Source: an uncultured Porphyromonadaceae bacterium
GTDB taxonomy: Bacteria > Bacteroidota > Bacteroidia > Bacteroidales > Muribaculaceae
Direction: 5' to 3'
DNA length: 9,567 nt
NCBI GenBank assembly: GCA_947176355.1
Contig: CAMWQY010000084.1
Span: 1 to 9,567, forward strand
The notes under the pieces are model-generated. The model ran no database searches and was not told the DNA's origin. It worked only from the letters and a program-made list of their open reading frames with translations. How positions within the stretch are numbered: position 1 is the stretch's first letter; every line of letters starts with the position of its first letter. Below are positions 1 to 7,158 of this stretch, piece after piece. Made by a program: the position numbers and the translations under genes.

Positions 1-51
1 CCTTTATATGGTTATCGATGTTATACTACAAAACTTAAATAAAATTATATT

Positions 52-345
52 ATGAAAACATTTGATAAAGCAATTAAAGAATCTAAACCTACCCTCGTGG
101 TATTCCTTCATCACGGAGGTCAGGATGTAGTGGAAGTGAAATACATCACAGACGACGTAAAATCAAAGTTTGGTGATAAAGCTAATATCGTTAGAGCTGA
201 TGACCCTTACGGAAAACTGAAAGTAGAATATAAGCTTGAAGAATATCCTACTTACATCCTTTTTAAGGAAGGGCAGGAACTGATGAGAGAGAGCGGAAGA
301 AAGACGGAAACTGAGCTTAGCGAAATGATCAATACAGCTCTCTAA
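52..345 (+). CDS. Small thioredoxin-fold protein lacking the CXXC redox motif
   Basis: A 97-residue protein with a single thioredoxin-like domain covering nearly its whole length. The first core strand is KPTLVVF (residues 12-18). The cis-proline motif is EYPTYILF, with Pro66, followed by a typical EGQ turn and a C-terminal helix. Where thioredoxins carry WCGPC, this protein reads HHGGQD (20-25), and it contains no cysteine anywhere, so it cannot do dithiol exchange. Thioredoxin-fold proteins without cysteines usually act as binding or chaperone-like modules; a specific role here would be a guess. There is no signal peptide, so it is probably cytoplasmic. The ATG at 52 follows an A/T-rich leader with no Shine-Dalgarno motif, as is usual in Bacteroidetes. 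It appears monocistronic on the right, because a strong terminator starts about 20 bases after its stop. What lies upstream is outside the window. Confidence 0.85.
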   Translation: MKTFDKAIKESKPTLVVFLHHGGQDVVEVKYITDDVKSKFGDKANIVRADDPYGKLKVEYKLEEYPTYILFKEGQELMRESGRKTETELSEMINTAL

Positions 346-365
346 CGACTTAACTCTAACAGAAT

Positions 366-409
366 AAAAATGAGTCAGAAGAAAAATTAGCTTCTTCTGA
401 CTCATTTTT
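366..409 (+). terminator. Intrinsic terminator after the thioredoxin-like gene
   Basis: Perfect inverted repeat: arm 366-383 pairs with 392-409 around an 8-base loop (384-391). The core is 13 base pairs (371-383 with 392-404), extended by five A-T pairs, and ends in a run of six T. It begins 21 bases after the stop at 345. The A run on the left arm means it could also work on the other strand, but no minus-strand gene ends here. Confidence 0.9.
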
Positions 410-476
410 TATTATCTTCACAATATGTCAGGCTCAACTTACGTTATGTAAATGTAATTATTAATACTACTTGCCT

Positions 477-629
477 ATGACAAACGGTTCTACTACTATT
501 TTGTCATCAACATCAAATCAGCAGTCTATGAAATCACCACGCAAAACTACAATTGAAATGATCCGTCAGTTCGCACGGACTTGTATCTCTATCAAAGACT
601 TGAACTTTGATGTAATGATGGCTAATTGA
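477..629 (+). CDS. Very short protein (50 aa) resembling a Bacteroidales IRQFAR-type small-protein family
   Basis: An open frame from ATG 477 to TGA 627-629 encodes 50 residues. An in-frame stop at 462-464 makes 477 the first possible ATG. The N-terminal half is Ser/Thr/Asn-rich. The second half begins at Met18, reads MKSPRKTTIEMIRQFAR (18-34), and ends LNFDVMMAN. From memory, many Bacteroidales genomes encode unnamed proteins of about 35-50 residues with a core like TIxxIRQFAR and a C-terminal Asn; I could not check this. The real start may be Met18 at 528, which would give a 33-residue basic peptide closer to the remembered form. There is no signal peptide or membrane segment. The gene has a terminator on each side (366-409 and 634-660), so it forms its own transcription unit, but I see no clear promoter. 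A noncoding RNA is the main alternative. No function can be assigned. Confidence 0.6.
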   Translation: MTNGSTTILSSTSNQQSMKSPRKTTIEMIRQFARTCISIKDLNFDVMMAN

Positions 630-633
630 AACA

Positions 634-660
634 AAAAGCACTCCCCGAAGGAGTGCTTTT
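634..660. terminator. Shared bidirectional terminator between convergent genes
   Basis: Perfect 11-base-pair stem: 634-644 (aaaagcactcc) pairs with 650-660 (ggagtgctttt), with a 5-base loop CCGAA at 645-649. Because the stem ends in A on the left and T on the right, each strand reads a GC-rich stem followed by a T run. It starts 4 bases after the stop of the small + strand gene and 6 bases past the stop of rlmD on the - strand, so it probably ends both transcripts. Confidence 0.9.
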
Positions 661-666
661 CGTATA

Positions 667-2157
667 TCAGCGCTTTTTCATTCTGACCACATTTTCAACG
701 TGGTGAGTGTGGGGAAACATATCCACCGGTTGGATATCTGTCACTATATATTCATCGTTCATCAATGCCAAGTCTCTCGCTTGAGTTGCAGGATTACAGC
801 TAACATAGACGATTGTCTCAGGAGCTGCTTTCAATATAACTTTTACTACGTCCTCATGCATTCCGGCACGTGGGGGGTCGATGATCATAACATCCGGAAC
901 TCCATGGGTAGCGACAAAATCATCGGTAAGGATATCTTTCATATCTCCGGCATAGAACAAAGTATTGTCTAAGCCATTGAATTCTGAATTGAGTTTAGCA
1001 TCATCTATAGCAGCCTCTACATACTCAATTCCTACAACCTTGCGGGCATCTCTGGCAACAAAGTTGGCAATAGTGCCTGTGCCTGTGTACAAATCATATA
1101 TAAGTGGCTTTTCAGACGATCCTGCATAGCCATATCTTTGCGCATCAGCATCTGAAAGTTCTTCTCGAGGTGCCAATCCGGCAAACTTTCGAGCGACTTT
1201 ATAGAGTTCGTATGCTTGCAGAGAATTGGTTTGATAGAAAGACTTGGCATTCACACGAAAACGAAGTCCCTCCATCTCCTCTTCAATATAGTCCGGTCCG
1301 GAGAAAGCAATGATATTCTGATCTGATATAGTGTCGTTAAGTTTCAAATTGACTACATAAAGCAAGGATGTAATTTCCGGGAAATTCTCCCTGAGATAAT
1401 TCATCACCAGCTTGATTTTCTCCGGATCATCTTCTCCAAACTGCAGACATACCATACACTGTCCGGTAGATGCTATTCGGATCATCAGATTTCGCAACAA
1501 TCCTTTATTCTCCTTTAGATTATAGAAAGAAAGATTATTCTTTTCTGCGAAATCATATAGCCCATTGCGTATTCTGTCGCCAAGTGTTGACTGAAGATGG
1601 CATTCTTCGATATGAAGCACCTTGTCAAACGCACCCGGAATGTGAAAACCAAGAGCATTAGGGGAGTCATCGAATACCTTGCCACTTTTCACATCTTCCC
1701 ATGTACGCCATTTCTTATCAGAGAAGGTATACTCCATCTTATTGCGATAACGCCAAATCTCCTTACTTCCAAGAATTGGAGTTATATCCGGAATTTCAAT
1801 CTTCCCGATGCGGGTCAGAGCATCATAGACTGTTTGCTGTTTACATTCGAGTTGCTTCTGATACGGGATATGCTGCCATTTGCAACCACCACATATACCG
1901 AAATGTTGGCAAGTCGGAGAGATTCGGAACGGAGATGGCTCTACAATTTTTTCAATATGTCCTTCTGCAAATGAATGTTTTTTACGGTCGATCTTGATAT
2001 CTGCAATATCTCCGGGAGCGCCGTATGGAATGAATACTACAATGGCAGATTCATCTTCGGGACGCATCTTGACCCGAGCCAAAGCTTTTCCTTCAGCAGC
2101 CATTGCAGTAATCTCTACATTTTCAAGAAGGGGTAGAAATTTTGGTTTTCTTGCCAT
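667..2157 (-). CDS. rlmD: 23S rRNA (uracil-5-)-methyltransferase, RlmD/RumA family
   Basis: A 496-residue SAM-dependent RNA m5U methyltransferase. The N-terminal 70 or so residues look like a TRAM RNA-binding domain. A [4Fe-4S] ligand set follows: Cys83, Cys89 and Cys92 in CQHFGICGGC (C-x5-C-x2-C), with Cys186 as the likely fourth ligand. The catalytic domain shows SFYQTNS (306-312), the SAM loop DLYTGTGTI (355-363), DPPRAGMH (427-434), the nucleophile Cys454 in YVSCNP, and the terminal general-base Glu488 in HHVENV. All key residues are intact. Roughly residues 328-350 form a loop between the YQTNS motif and the SAM loop. By family, it methylates a uridine in 23S rRNA (U1939 in E. coli); RlmC- or TrmA-like specificity is less likely given the TRAM and Fe-S parts but cannot be excluded. 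It starts 11 bases after the hutH stop, so it is probably the last gene of the hut transcript. A terminator sits directly downstream. Confidence 0.93.
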   Translation of the reverse strand: MARKPKFLPLLENVEITAMAAEGKALARVKMRPEDESAIVVFIPYGAPGDIADIKIDRKKHSFAEGHIEKIVEPSPFRISPTCQHFGICGGCKWQHIPYQKQLECKQQTVYDALTRIGKIEIPDITPILGSKEIWRYRNKMEYTFSDKKWRTWEDVKSGKVFDDSPNALGFHIPGAFDKVLHIEECHLQSTLGDRIRNGLYDFAEKNNLSFYNLKENKGLLRNLMIRIASTGQCMVCLQFGEDDPEKIKLVMNYLRENFPEITSLLYVVNLKLNDTISDQNIIAFSGPDYIEEEMEGLRFRVNAKSFYQTNSLQAYELYKVARKFAGLAPREELSDADAQRYGYAGSSEKPLIYDLYTGTGTIANFVARDARKVVGIEYVEAAIDDAKLNSEFNGLDNTLFYAGDMKDILTDDFVATHGVPDVMIIDPPRAGMHEDVVKVILKAAPETIVYVSCNPATQARDLALMNDEYIVTDIQPVDMFPHTHHVENVVRMKKR

Positions 2158-2168
2158 AAGGAATTCTC

Positions 2169-3674
2169 TTATTCAATCACAATATCATAATGCTCAAGGA
2201 AGTCCATTGTCTTCGCAATATAGTCTTCCATCACTACGTCTTCTTCTACGAAAGGCACAGCTTCACGATAGTCGTGCATTATCTTCTCAATAATCGGCGA
2301 TGATTTCAGAGGGCGTCGGAAATCTATACCTTGAGCCGCATTCATAAGCTCTATGCCTGCAATATATTGGAGGTTAGATACTATCTTGTGAAGTTTTGTA
2401 GCGGCATTCGCACCCATTGAAACCAAGTCTTCCTGTCCGTTGCTGCTGACTATTGAATCGCAACTTGCAGGCCAAGCATACATCTTATTTTGGCTCACCA
2501 TAGAAGCTGCTGCATACTGTGGAATCATAAAGCCACTGTTGAGACCCGGTTTCGCAACGAGAAATTCAGGAAGACCACGATTTCCAAATATCAATTGCGC
2601 TACCCTTCGCTCCGAAATATTGCCAAGTTCATGAAGTGCCACTCCCATGTAGTCAAACACAAGCGCAAGCGGCTCTCCGTGGAAATTCCCTCCTGACACT
2701 ACCAAATCTTCATCAGGGAAAACTGTAGGATTGTCGGTCACCGAATTGATTTCAATATGCAGCACTTCTGTGACATGACGCATGGCATCCTTTACCGCTC
2801 CATGCACTTGAGGGATGCAACGGAAAGAATAGGGATCTTGCACATGCTCTTTTTCTTGAGCAATAATCTCACTTCCGGCAAGTATCTTTCTGAACACTTC
2901 TCCGGTTTCAATTTGTCCTTTGTGTGGACGTACACGCTGGATGCATTCCCAGAATGGCTCGATTCTTCCATCAAATGCTTCAAGACTCATTGCTCCGAAC
3001 ATATCGAAACAATTTACGAGATGCCATCCATCGATAAGTGCCTTTATTCCATTGGCACTCATAAATTGAGTACCATTTAGAAGTGCGAGTCCCTCTTTTG
3101 ACTTTAGTTTTATAGGTTTCCAACCAAAACGGTCAAGTGCATCACGTCCTTTGGTCTTTTTACCCTCTACCAATACATACCCCTCTCCTATCAAAGGGAG
3201 GAAAAGATTGGCAAGAGGAGCAAGATCACCGGAAGCTCCAAGAGATCCGCGGTCGTATACCACTGGAAGCACATCATTATTGTAGAAATCAAGAATCCTT
3301 TGCACAGTCTCTACTTGCACTCCGCTGAAACCCATTGAAAGTGCATGGGCTTTCAAAAGTAGCATCAATTTTACTACAGTCTTGTCTACAGGTGTTCCAA
3401 CTGAGCAAGAGTGACTCTTTATTAGGTTTTCCTGAAGGGTGACAAGGTCAGAAGGAGCTATATGCCTGTTGCAAAGAGATCCAAAACCGGTGGTCACTCC
3501 ATATATTGGGACAGTGTTTTCATCTGTTTTTGTGTCAAGGAAGTCTCGGCAATGTTGAATTTTTTCAATTGCCTCTTCTGAAAGTGTAAGCTTCGCGCCG
3601 TCTTTCAATATTTTTTCTATAAGATCGTATGTAAGCAGAGAGCTTCCAATCGCGTATTCAGTGAGTTTTTCCAT
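2169..3674 (-). CDS. hutH: Histidine ammonia-lyase
   Basis: A 501-residue enzyme, the usual length for the family, that deaminates L-histidine to urocanate and ammonia in the cytoplasm. This is the first step of histidine breakdown. The Ala-Ser-Gly triad that cyclises into the MIO electrophile is A147-S148-G149, inside GSLGASGDLAPLA. The catalytic tyrosine is Tyr58 in IYGVTTGFG. Other family motifs are NGTQFMSA (200-207), QDPYSFRCIPQVHGA (279-293) with Arg285, and SVTDNPTVF (311-319). These fit histidine ammonia-lyase rather than phenylalanine or tyrosine ammonia-lyase, and the hut context supports that. The ATG is 3 bases after the hutI stop, so translation of the two is probably coupled. 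Although it catalyses the first reaction, it is the third gene of the operon. Confidence 0.97.
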   Translation of the reverse strand: MEKLTEYAIGSSLLTYDLIEKILKDGAKLTLSEEAIEKIQHCRDFLDTKTDENTVPIYGVTTGFGSLCNRHIAPSDLVTLQENLIKSHSCSVGTPVDKTVVKLMLLLKAHALSMGFSGVQVETVQRILDFYNNDVLPVVYDRGSLGASGDLAPLANLFLPLIGEGYVLVEGKKTKGRDALDRFGWKPIKLKSKEGLALLNGTQFMSANGIKALIDGWHLVNCFDMFGAMSLEAFDGRIEPFWECIQRVRPHKGQIETGEVFRKILAGSEIIAQEKEHVQDPYSFRCIPQVHGAVKDAMRHVTEVLHIEINSVTDNPTVFPDEDLVVSGGNFHGEPLALVFDYMGVALHELGNISERRVAQLIFGNRGLPEFLVAKPGLNSGFMIPQYAAASMVSQNKMYAWPASCDSIVSSNGQEDLVSMGANAATKLHKIVSNLQYIAGIELMNAAQGIDFRRPLKSSPIIEKIMHDYREAVPFVEEDVVMEDYIAKTMDFLEHYDIVIE

Positions 3675-3677
3675 TGT

Positions 3678-4931
3678 TTATTTAGCTTCAAAAAGAACCT
3701 TACCTTTGGCAATTGTAGTCTTCACACAATTCATTCCGACATAGTAAGGCAACATATTGATATTATCGAATTCAAGGATAACTAAATCGCCATCTTTACC
3801 GGGCTCAATAGATCCCTTTTTATCTGAAAGACCACATGCGGCAGCTCCATTAAGAGTGAGCGCAGTTATGGTTTCCTCAATGGTCATGTTCATGTAGATG
3901 CAAGCAAGAGCTATGGTCAAAGGAATGGATCCTGAGAAACAGCTTCCCGGATTCAGGTCAGTAGCAAGAGCCACTGCACATCCATCGTCGATCATCTTTC
4001 TTGCAGGAGCATAATTCTCTTTTAGAGCAAAGGCTGTAAGAGGAAGCAAGGTGGCGACTGTGCCTTTCTCTGCAAGACTCTTGATGCCTTCATCACTTAT
4101 ATGGAGGAGATGATCTGCACTTACTGCTCCTAATTCTGCAGCTAATTCAGCGCCACCAAGAGGCACAATCTCATCAGCATGGAATTTCAATTTGTATCCC
4201 ATTGCCTTTGCCGCTTTCATCAGTCTTCTTGAATCCTCAATCTCAAATACATTCTTTTCTGTAAAGATATCACAGAATTTTGCAGCTTTTCTGAATTTTG
4301 GAAGCATTTCATTGATGATTAGATCCACATATTCGGAAGTTTTGCCCTTGTATTCTTCCGGCACCGCGTGAGCACCCAAGAAAGTCGGCACCACCTCAAT
4401 CTTCTTTTTAGAGGCGAGTCTCCCAATTGCAGCCAGCATCTTTGCTTCTGAAGCATAATCAAGCCCATAGCCACTCTTTGCTTCTACAGTAGTCACACCC
4501 ATACTTATCATACGGTCTATAAACCATTCTGCGTTTTCCACAAGTTCTGCTATTGTAGCCTTACGGGTAGCATTGACAGTGCTCTGTATGCCTCCACCCT
4601 TCTCCATTATGCTCATGTAAGATGCACCTTCGAGACGCATGCGGAATTCATCCGGACGGAAGCCACCAAATACCATGTGAGTATGAGAATCCACAAATCC
4701 GGGAAGCACTACTTTCCCATTGGCATCAATTTCCCTGAATGTAGCTCCTTTTCCAAAAAGAGAATACAGTTGACGGAGAGGATTTGAGTTACCGACATAA
4801 CGGATTATACCGTCTTTAATGAGAATAGCGCCATCTTCAATGACATTAAGACGCTTCATTTCATTCCCTTTTGCGGCAACAACACCAAGAGGTGTCACAA
4901 TCGTGGCATGCTTTATATATAGATTTGACAT
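3678..4931 (-). CDS. hutI: Imidazolonepropionase
   Basis: A 417-residue amidohydrolase-superfamily enzyme that hydrolyses 4-imidazolone-5-propanoate to N-formimino-L-glutamate, the third step of histidine catabolism. Metal ligands expected for the family are present: His83 and His85 in DSHTHMVFGG, His251 in KFHADEI, and Asp325 in ATDLNPGSC. EAKSGYGLD (150-158), FLGAHAVP (184-191) and ADHLLH (272-277) also match the family. The N-terminal 75 residues and the C-terminal segment (GSIEPGKDGDLVIL) make up the small beta-sandwich domain typical of these enzymes. The start at 4931 lies 92 bases after the hutU stop. That gap carries a heptamer tandem array ending 8 bases from the ATG, with no recognisable promoter, so hutI is probably transcribed from the promoter ahead of hutU. 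Confidence 0.97.
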   Translation of the reverse strand: MSNLYIKHATIVTPLGVVAAKGNEMKRLNVIEDGAILIKDGIIRYVGNSNPLRQLYSLFGKGATFREIDANGKVVLPGFVDSHTHMVFGGFRPDEFRMRLEGASYMSIMEKGGGIQSTVNATRKATIAELVENAEWFIDRMISMGVTTVEAKSGYGLDYASEAKMLAAIGRLASKKKIEVVPTFLGAHAVPEEYKGKTSEYVDLIINEMLPKFRKAAKFCDIFTEKNVFEIEDSRRLMKAAKAMGYKLKFHADEIVPLGGAELAAELGAVSADHLLHISDEGIKSLAEKGTVATLLPLTAFALKENYAPARKMIDDGCAVALATDLNPGSCFSGSIPLTIALACIYMNMTIEETITALTLNGAAACGLSDKKGSIEPGKDGDLVILEFDNINMLPYYVGMNCVKTTIAKGKVLFEAK

Positions 4932-4939
4932 CTTTACTT

Positions 4940-4997
4940 AATTGAGAATTAAGAATTATTATAATTGAGAATTGTGAATTGAGAATTGAGAATTGAG
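4940..4997. repeat. Heptamer tandem array (AATTGAG) in the hutI leader
   Basis: Eight 7-base units in register, apart from a 2-base interruption at 4961-4962. They are AATTGAG (4940), AATTAAG (4947), AATTATT (4954), then AATTGAG (4963), AATTGTG (4970), and three perfect AATTGAG copies (4977, 4984, 4991). Five of the eight are exact. In the hut mRNA the array reads as CTCAATT repeats and ends 8 bases before the hutI start codon. It fills most of the 92-base hutU-hutI gap. Within it, 4954-4966 is a 6-base-arm palindrome around one central base. Confidence 0.9.
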
Positions 4998-5023
4998 CTG
5001 ATAACGACGAAAACTATGACAAC

Positions 5024-7015
5024 TTAAAGAATTGATCTCAGATACTCTTCATCTGCAATGAAAGGCTCGGTGATCATGAAGCCGTTTTCAGCTTGGGTGT
5101 CGTTCCATTCCTTGACGGTGGCCATTGCATTCTCGTTGCGAGCCCAGCTACGACGCGCTACTCCTCCCATCACATCCCAAAGCATAGCCTTCGTCAGAAT
5201 CTCATCAACTCTGTCACTACCATCGCAAATCATGCCGAAACCGCCGTTGATGGCCTTGCCGATTCCGACACCTCCCCCATTATGAAGAGCCACAAGACTC
5301 ATGCCGCGTGCACAGTTTCCGGCAAAGCATTGCACTGCCATATCTGCCATCACATTTGATCCATCCTTGATGTTGGAGGTCTCGCGGAAAGGAGAGTCCG
5401 TACCGCTTACATCGTGGTGATCACGCCCAAGCATTATCGGACCGACTTCACCTTTGCGAACCATATCATTAAATTTCAAGGCTATCTTAAGTCGGCCCAT
5501 AGCATCTTGATAAAGTATTCTTGCTTGCGTGCCTACAACGAGGGCATTCTTTTCAGCGTCTCTGATCCAGACCCAGTTGTCCATATCCTGACCGCGACGA
5601 TCTTTCGGAATGCAATCCATAGCTGCTTTGTCGGTCTTTACGAGGTCATCATGTTTTCCACTAAGGCAAACCCAACGGAAAGGACCATAACCATAATCAA
5701 AGAGCATAGGACCCATAATGTCTTCCACGTATGAAGGCCAGATGAAACCATCCTTCTCATCCACACCGTTTTTAGACAATTCCTTGACTCCAGCATCATA
5801 CATAGCCTTCATAAAGGAATTACCGTAGTCGAAGAAATATGTGCCGCGCTCTACGAGTGTCTTTATAGCAGCATAATGACGATGAAGGGTCTTGTCTACA
5901 AGGCTACGGAATTCTTCAGGATTGTCGTGAAGTAGACGCGTGCGTTCTTCAAATGAAAGACCTACCGGACAGTAACCACCTTCATATACCGCATGGCAAG
6001 AAGTCTGATCACTTAATAGTTCAATTTTTTTGTTTTCTTTTACTGCATATTCCAGAAGATCCACTATGTTTCCATGGTAAGCTATTGAAAGAGGTCTTTT
6101 TTCTTTCATAGCTTTCTCTGCGAGTTCGAAGGCTTCTTCAAGATTGTCTGTGACAACCTGCACCCAACCCTGATTTTTTCTGGTCGCTATGCGCGACGCA
6201 TCCACCTCAGCCACAATTGATACGGCTCCTGCAATATCAGCTGCCTTTGGTTGTGCACCACTCATGCCGCCGAGTCCGGAACTTACGAAAAGATGACCTC
6301 TGAGGTCGCCATCTTGTGGCACACCGAGTTTCATTCGTCCGGCATTGAGGATTGTATTGAATGTACCGTGGACAATACCTTGCGGACCGATATACATCCA
6401 GCCGCCGGCAGTCATCTGTCCGTAGTTCGCAACTCCCATTTGCATTGCTTCATGCCAATCGTGGAGATTGTCGAACATACCTACCATCATCGCATTGGTG
6501 ATGATTACGCGTGGAGCTTCCGGTCGAGAAGGGAACAGACCAAGAGGATGACCGGATTCTACCACGAGTGTCTGGTCTTCTGTAAGGTTTTCGAGATATT
6601 TCTTAATTAGTCGGTATTGCAGCCAATTTTGGCAGACCTGACCTGTCTCGCCGTATGTCACAAGTTCGTATGGATATAGAGCAATGTCGAAGCAAAGGTT
6701 ATTGTCAATCATCACTTGGAATGCCTTTCCCGCAAGACATTTTCCCTTGTATTCGTCTACCGGCTTAGCCTTCAGGTCTCCCTCCGGACGCCATCTGTAG
6801 GCATATATTCTACCACGAGTGCGGAGCTCCTCAAGAAATTCGGGAGCTGCCTTTTCGTGAAGCTCTTCAGGAAGATAGCGAAGTGCATTTTTAAGTGCTG
6901 TTATAGTTTTTTCCGGAGTTAGAGTATAGTGACGGTCCGGAGCGCGTCGGATACCCTCGGCAAACTTTGGATCTTCAGGCCATTCAGCCGAAAGAAGGAT
7001 TCTGTTGTCAGTCAT
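5024..7015 (-). CDS. hutU: Urocanate hydratase, long UROC1-like form
   Basis: A 663-residue NAD+-dependent enzyme that hydrates urocanate to 4-imidazolone-5-propanoate, the second step of histidine catabolism. The NAD-binding loop is SSGLGGMSGAQPKA (245-258). Other conserved blocks are YGQMTAGGWMYIGPQGIVHG (198-217), SDQTSC (335-340), GPFRWVCLSG (444-453), RDHHDVSGTDSPFRETSN (531-548) and ALHNGGGVGIG (576-586). It is about 100 residues longer than the Pseudomonas and Bacillus enzymes and, from memory, matches the roughly 676-residue animal UROC1 type. The bacterial signature containing the reactive cysteine (FQGLPARICW, Cys410 in P. putida) reads VVGTQARILY here, with Leu501 in the Cys position. 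I recall the same in UROC1, so this is a subclass trait and not damage. It is the first gene of the operon, with a matched promoter about 60 bases upstream. Confidence 0.96.
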   Translation of the reverse strand: MTDNRILLSAEWPEDPKFAEGIRRAPDRHYTLTPEKTITALKNALRYLPEELHEKAAPEFLEELRTRGRIYAYRWRPEGDLKAKPVDEYKGKCLAGKAFQVMIDNNLCFDIALYPYELVTYGETGQVCQNWLQYRLIKKYLENLTEDQTLVVESGHPLGLFPSRPEAPRVIITNAMMVGMFDNLHDWHEAMQMGVANYGQMTAGGWMYIGPQGIVHGTFNTILNAGRMKLGVPQDGDLRGHLFVSSGLGGMSGAQPKAADIAGAVSIVAEVDASRIATRKNQGWVQVVTDNLEEAFELAEKAMKEKRPLSIAYHGNIVDLLEYAVKENKKIELLSDQTSCHAVYEGGYCPVGLSFEERTRLLHDNPEEFRSLVDKTLHRHYAAIKTLVERGTYFFDYGNSFMKAMYDAGVKELSKNGVDEKDGFIWPSYVEDIMGPMLFDYGYGPFRWVCLSGKHDDLVKTDKAAMDCIPKDRRGQDMDNWVWIRDAEKNALVVGTQARILYQDAMGRLKIALKFNDMVRKGEVGPIMLGRDHHDVSGTDSPFRETSNIKDGSNVMADMAVQCFAGNCARGMSLVALHNGGGVGIGKAINGGFGMICDGSDRVDEILTKAMLWDVMGGVARRSWARNENAMATVKEWNDTQAENGFMITEPFIADEEYLRSIL

Positions 7016-7074
7016 TTATCAGGTCAGTTATAATATATTGTCAATGTTTTCACCCTACAAAGGGGATTTCACCA

Positions 7075-7093
7075 CAAAATTAATGAAATTTTG
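7075..7093. repeat. Inverted repeat over the hut -7 element, candidate operator
   Basis: CAAAATT (7075-7081) and AATTTTG (7087-7093) are perfect 7-base inverted arms separated by AATGA. The repeat covers the whole -7 box and part of the spacer, where a bound repressor would block RNA polymerase. The region is A/T-rich, so a chance match is quite possible, and no regulator gene is visible in the window. Confidence 0.35.
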
Positions 7094-7105
7094 CCAAATT
7101 ACAAA
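7075..7105 (-). promoter_or_regulatory. Bacteroidetes primary-sigma promoter of the hut operon
   Basis: Read on the minus strand, TTTG (7105-7102) is followed after exactly 19 bases by TAATTTTG (7082-7075). This matches the Bacteroidetes -33/-7 consensus TTTG-N19-21-TAnnTTTG at every fixed position. Transcription should start near 7068, giving an untranslated leader of about 50 bases before the hutU ATG at 7015. It lies between the end of the upstream gene (7159) and hutU, as expected. The leader shows no riboswitch or attenuator that I recognise. Confidence 0.8.
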
Positions 7106-7158
7106 AAACTGACCATATTTTTAGTTTTAAAGTTTAAACTGATTTTTAAAATCGCAAT

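Noticed and set aside
1..51. Promoter for the thioredoxin-like gene
   Set aside because: The A/T-rich leader has TATA-like pieces (for example TATACTAC at 22-29) but no TAnnTTTG with a TTTG at correct spacing.
163..405. 80-codon frame on the minus strand opposite the thioredoxin-like gene
   Set aside because: It overlaps a gene with a clear fold on the other strand and runs through the terminator stem; its product shows no recognisable domain.
410..476. Promoter for the 50-codon gene
   Set aside because: No TTTG / TAnnTTTG pair could be found; the best partial matches miss fixed bases.
4940..4997. CRISPR array or insertion-sequence end
   Set aside because: The units are only 7 bases with no spacers, and there is no transposase, terminal inverted repeat pair or target duplication nearby.
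7016..7070. Riboswitch or attenuator in the hutU leader
   Set aside because: The leader of about 50 bases has only a weak CCC/GGG pairing and no recognisable aptamer or leader peptide.
7121..7153. Terminator after the plug-domain gene
   Set aside because: There are short A/T palindromes (AGTTTAAACT at 7131-7140; TTTTAAA with TTTAAAA), but no GC-containing stem followed by a T run, so an intrinsic terminator is not supported.
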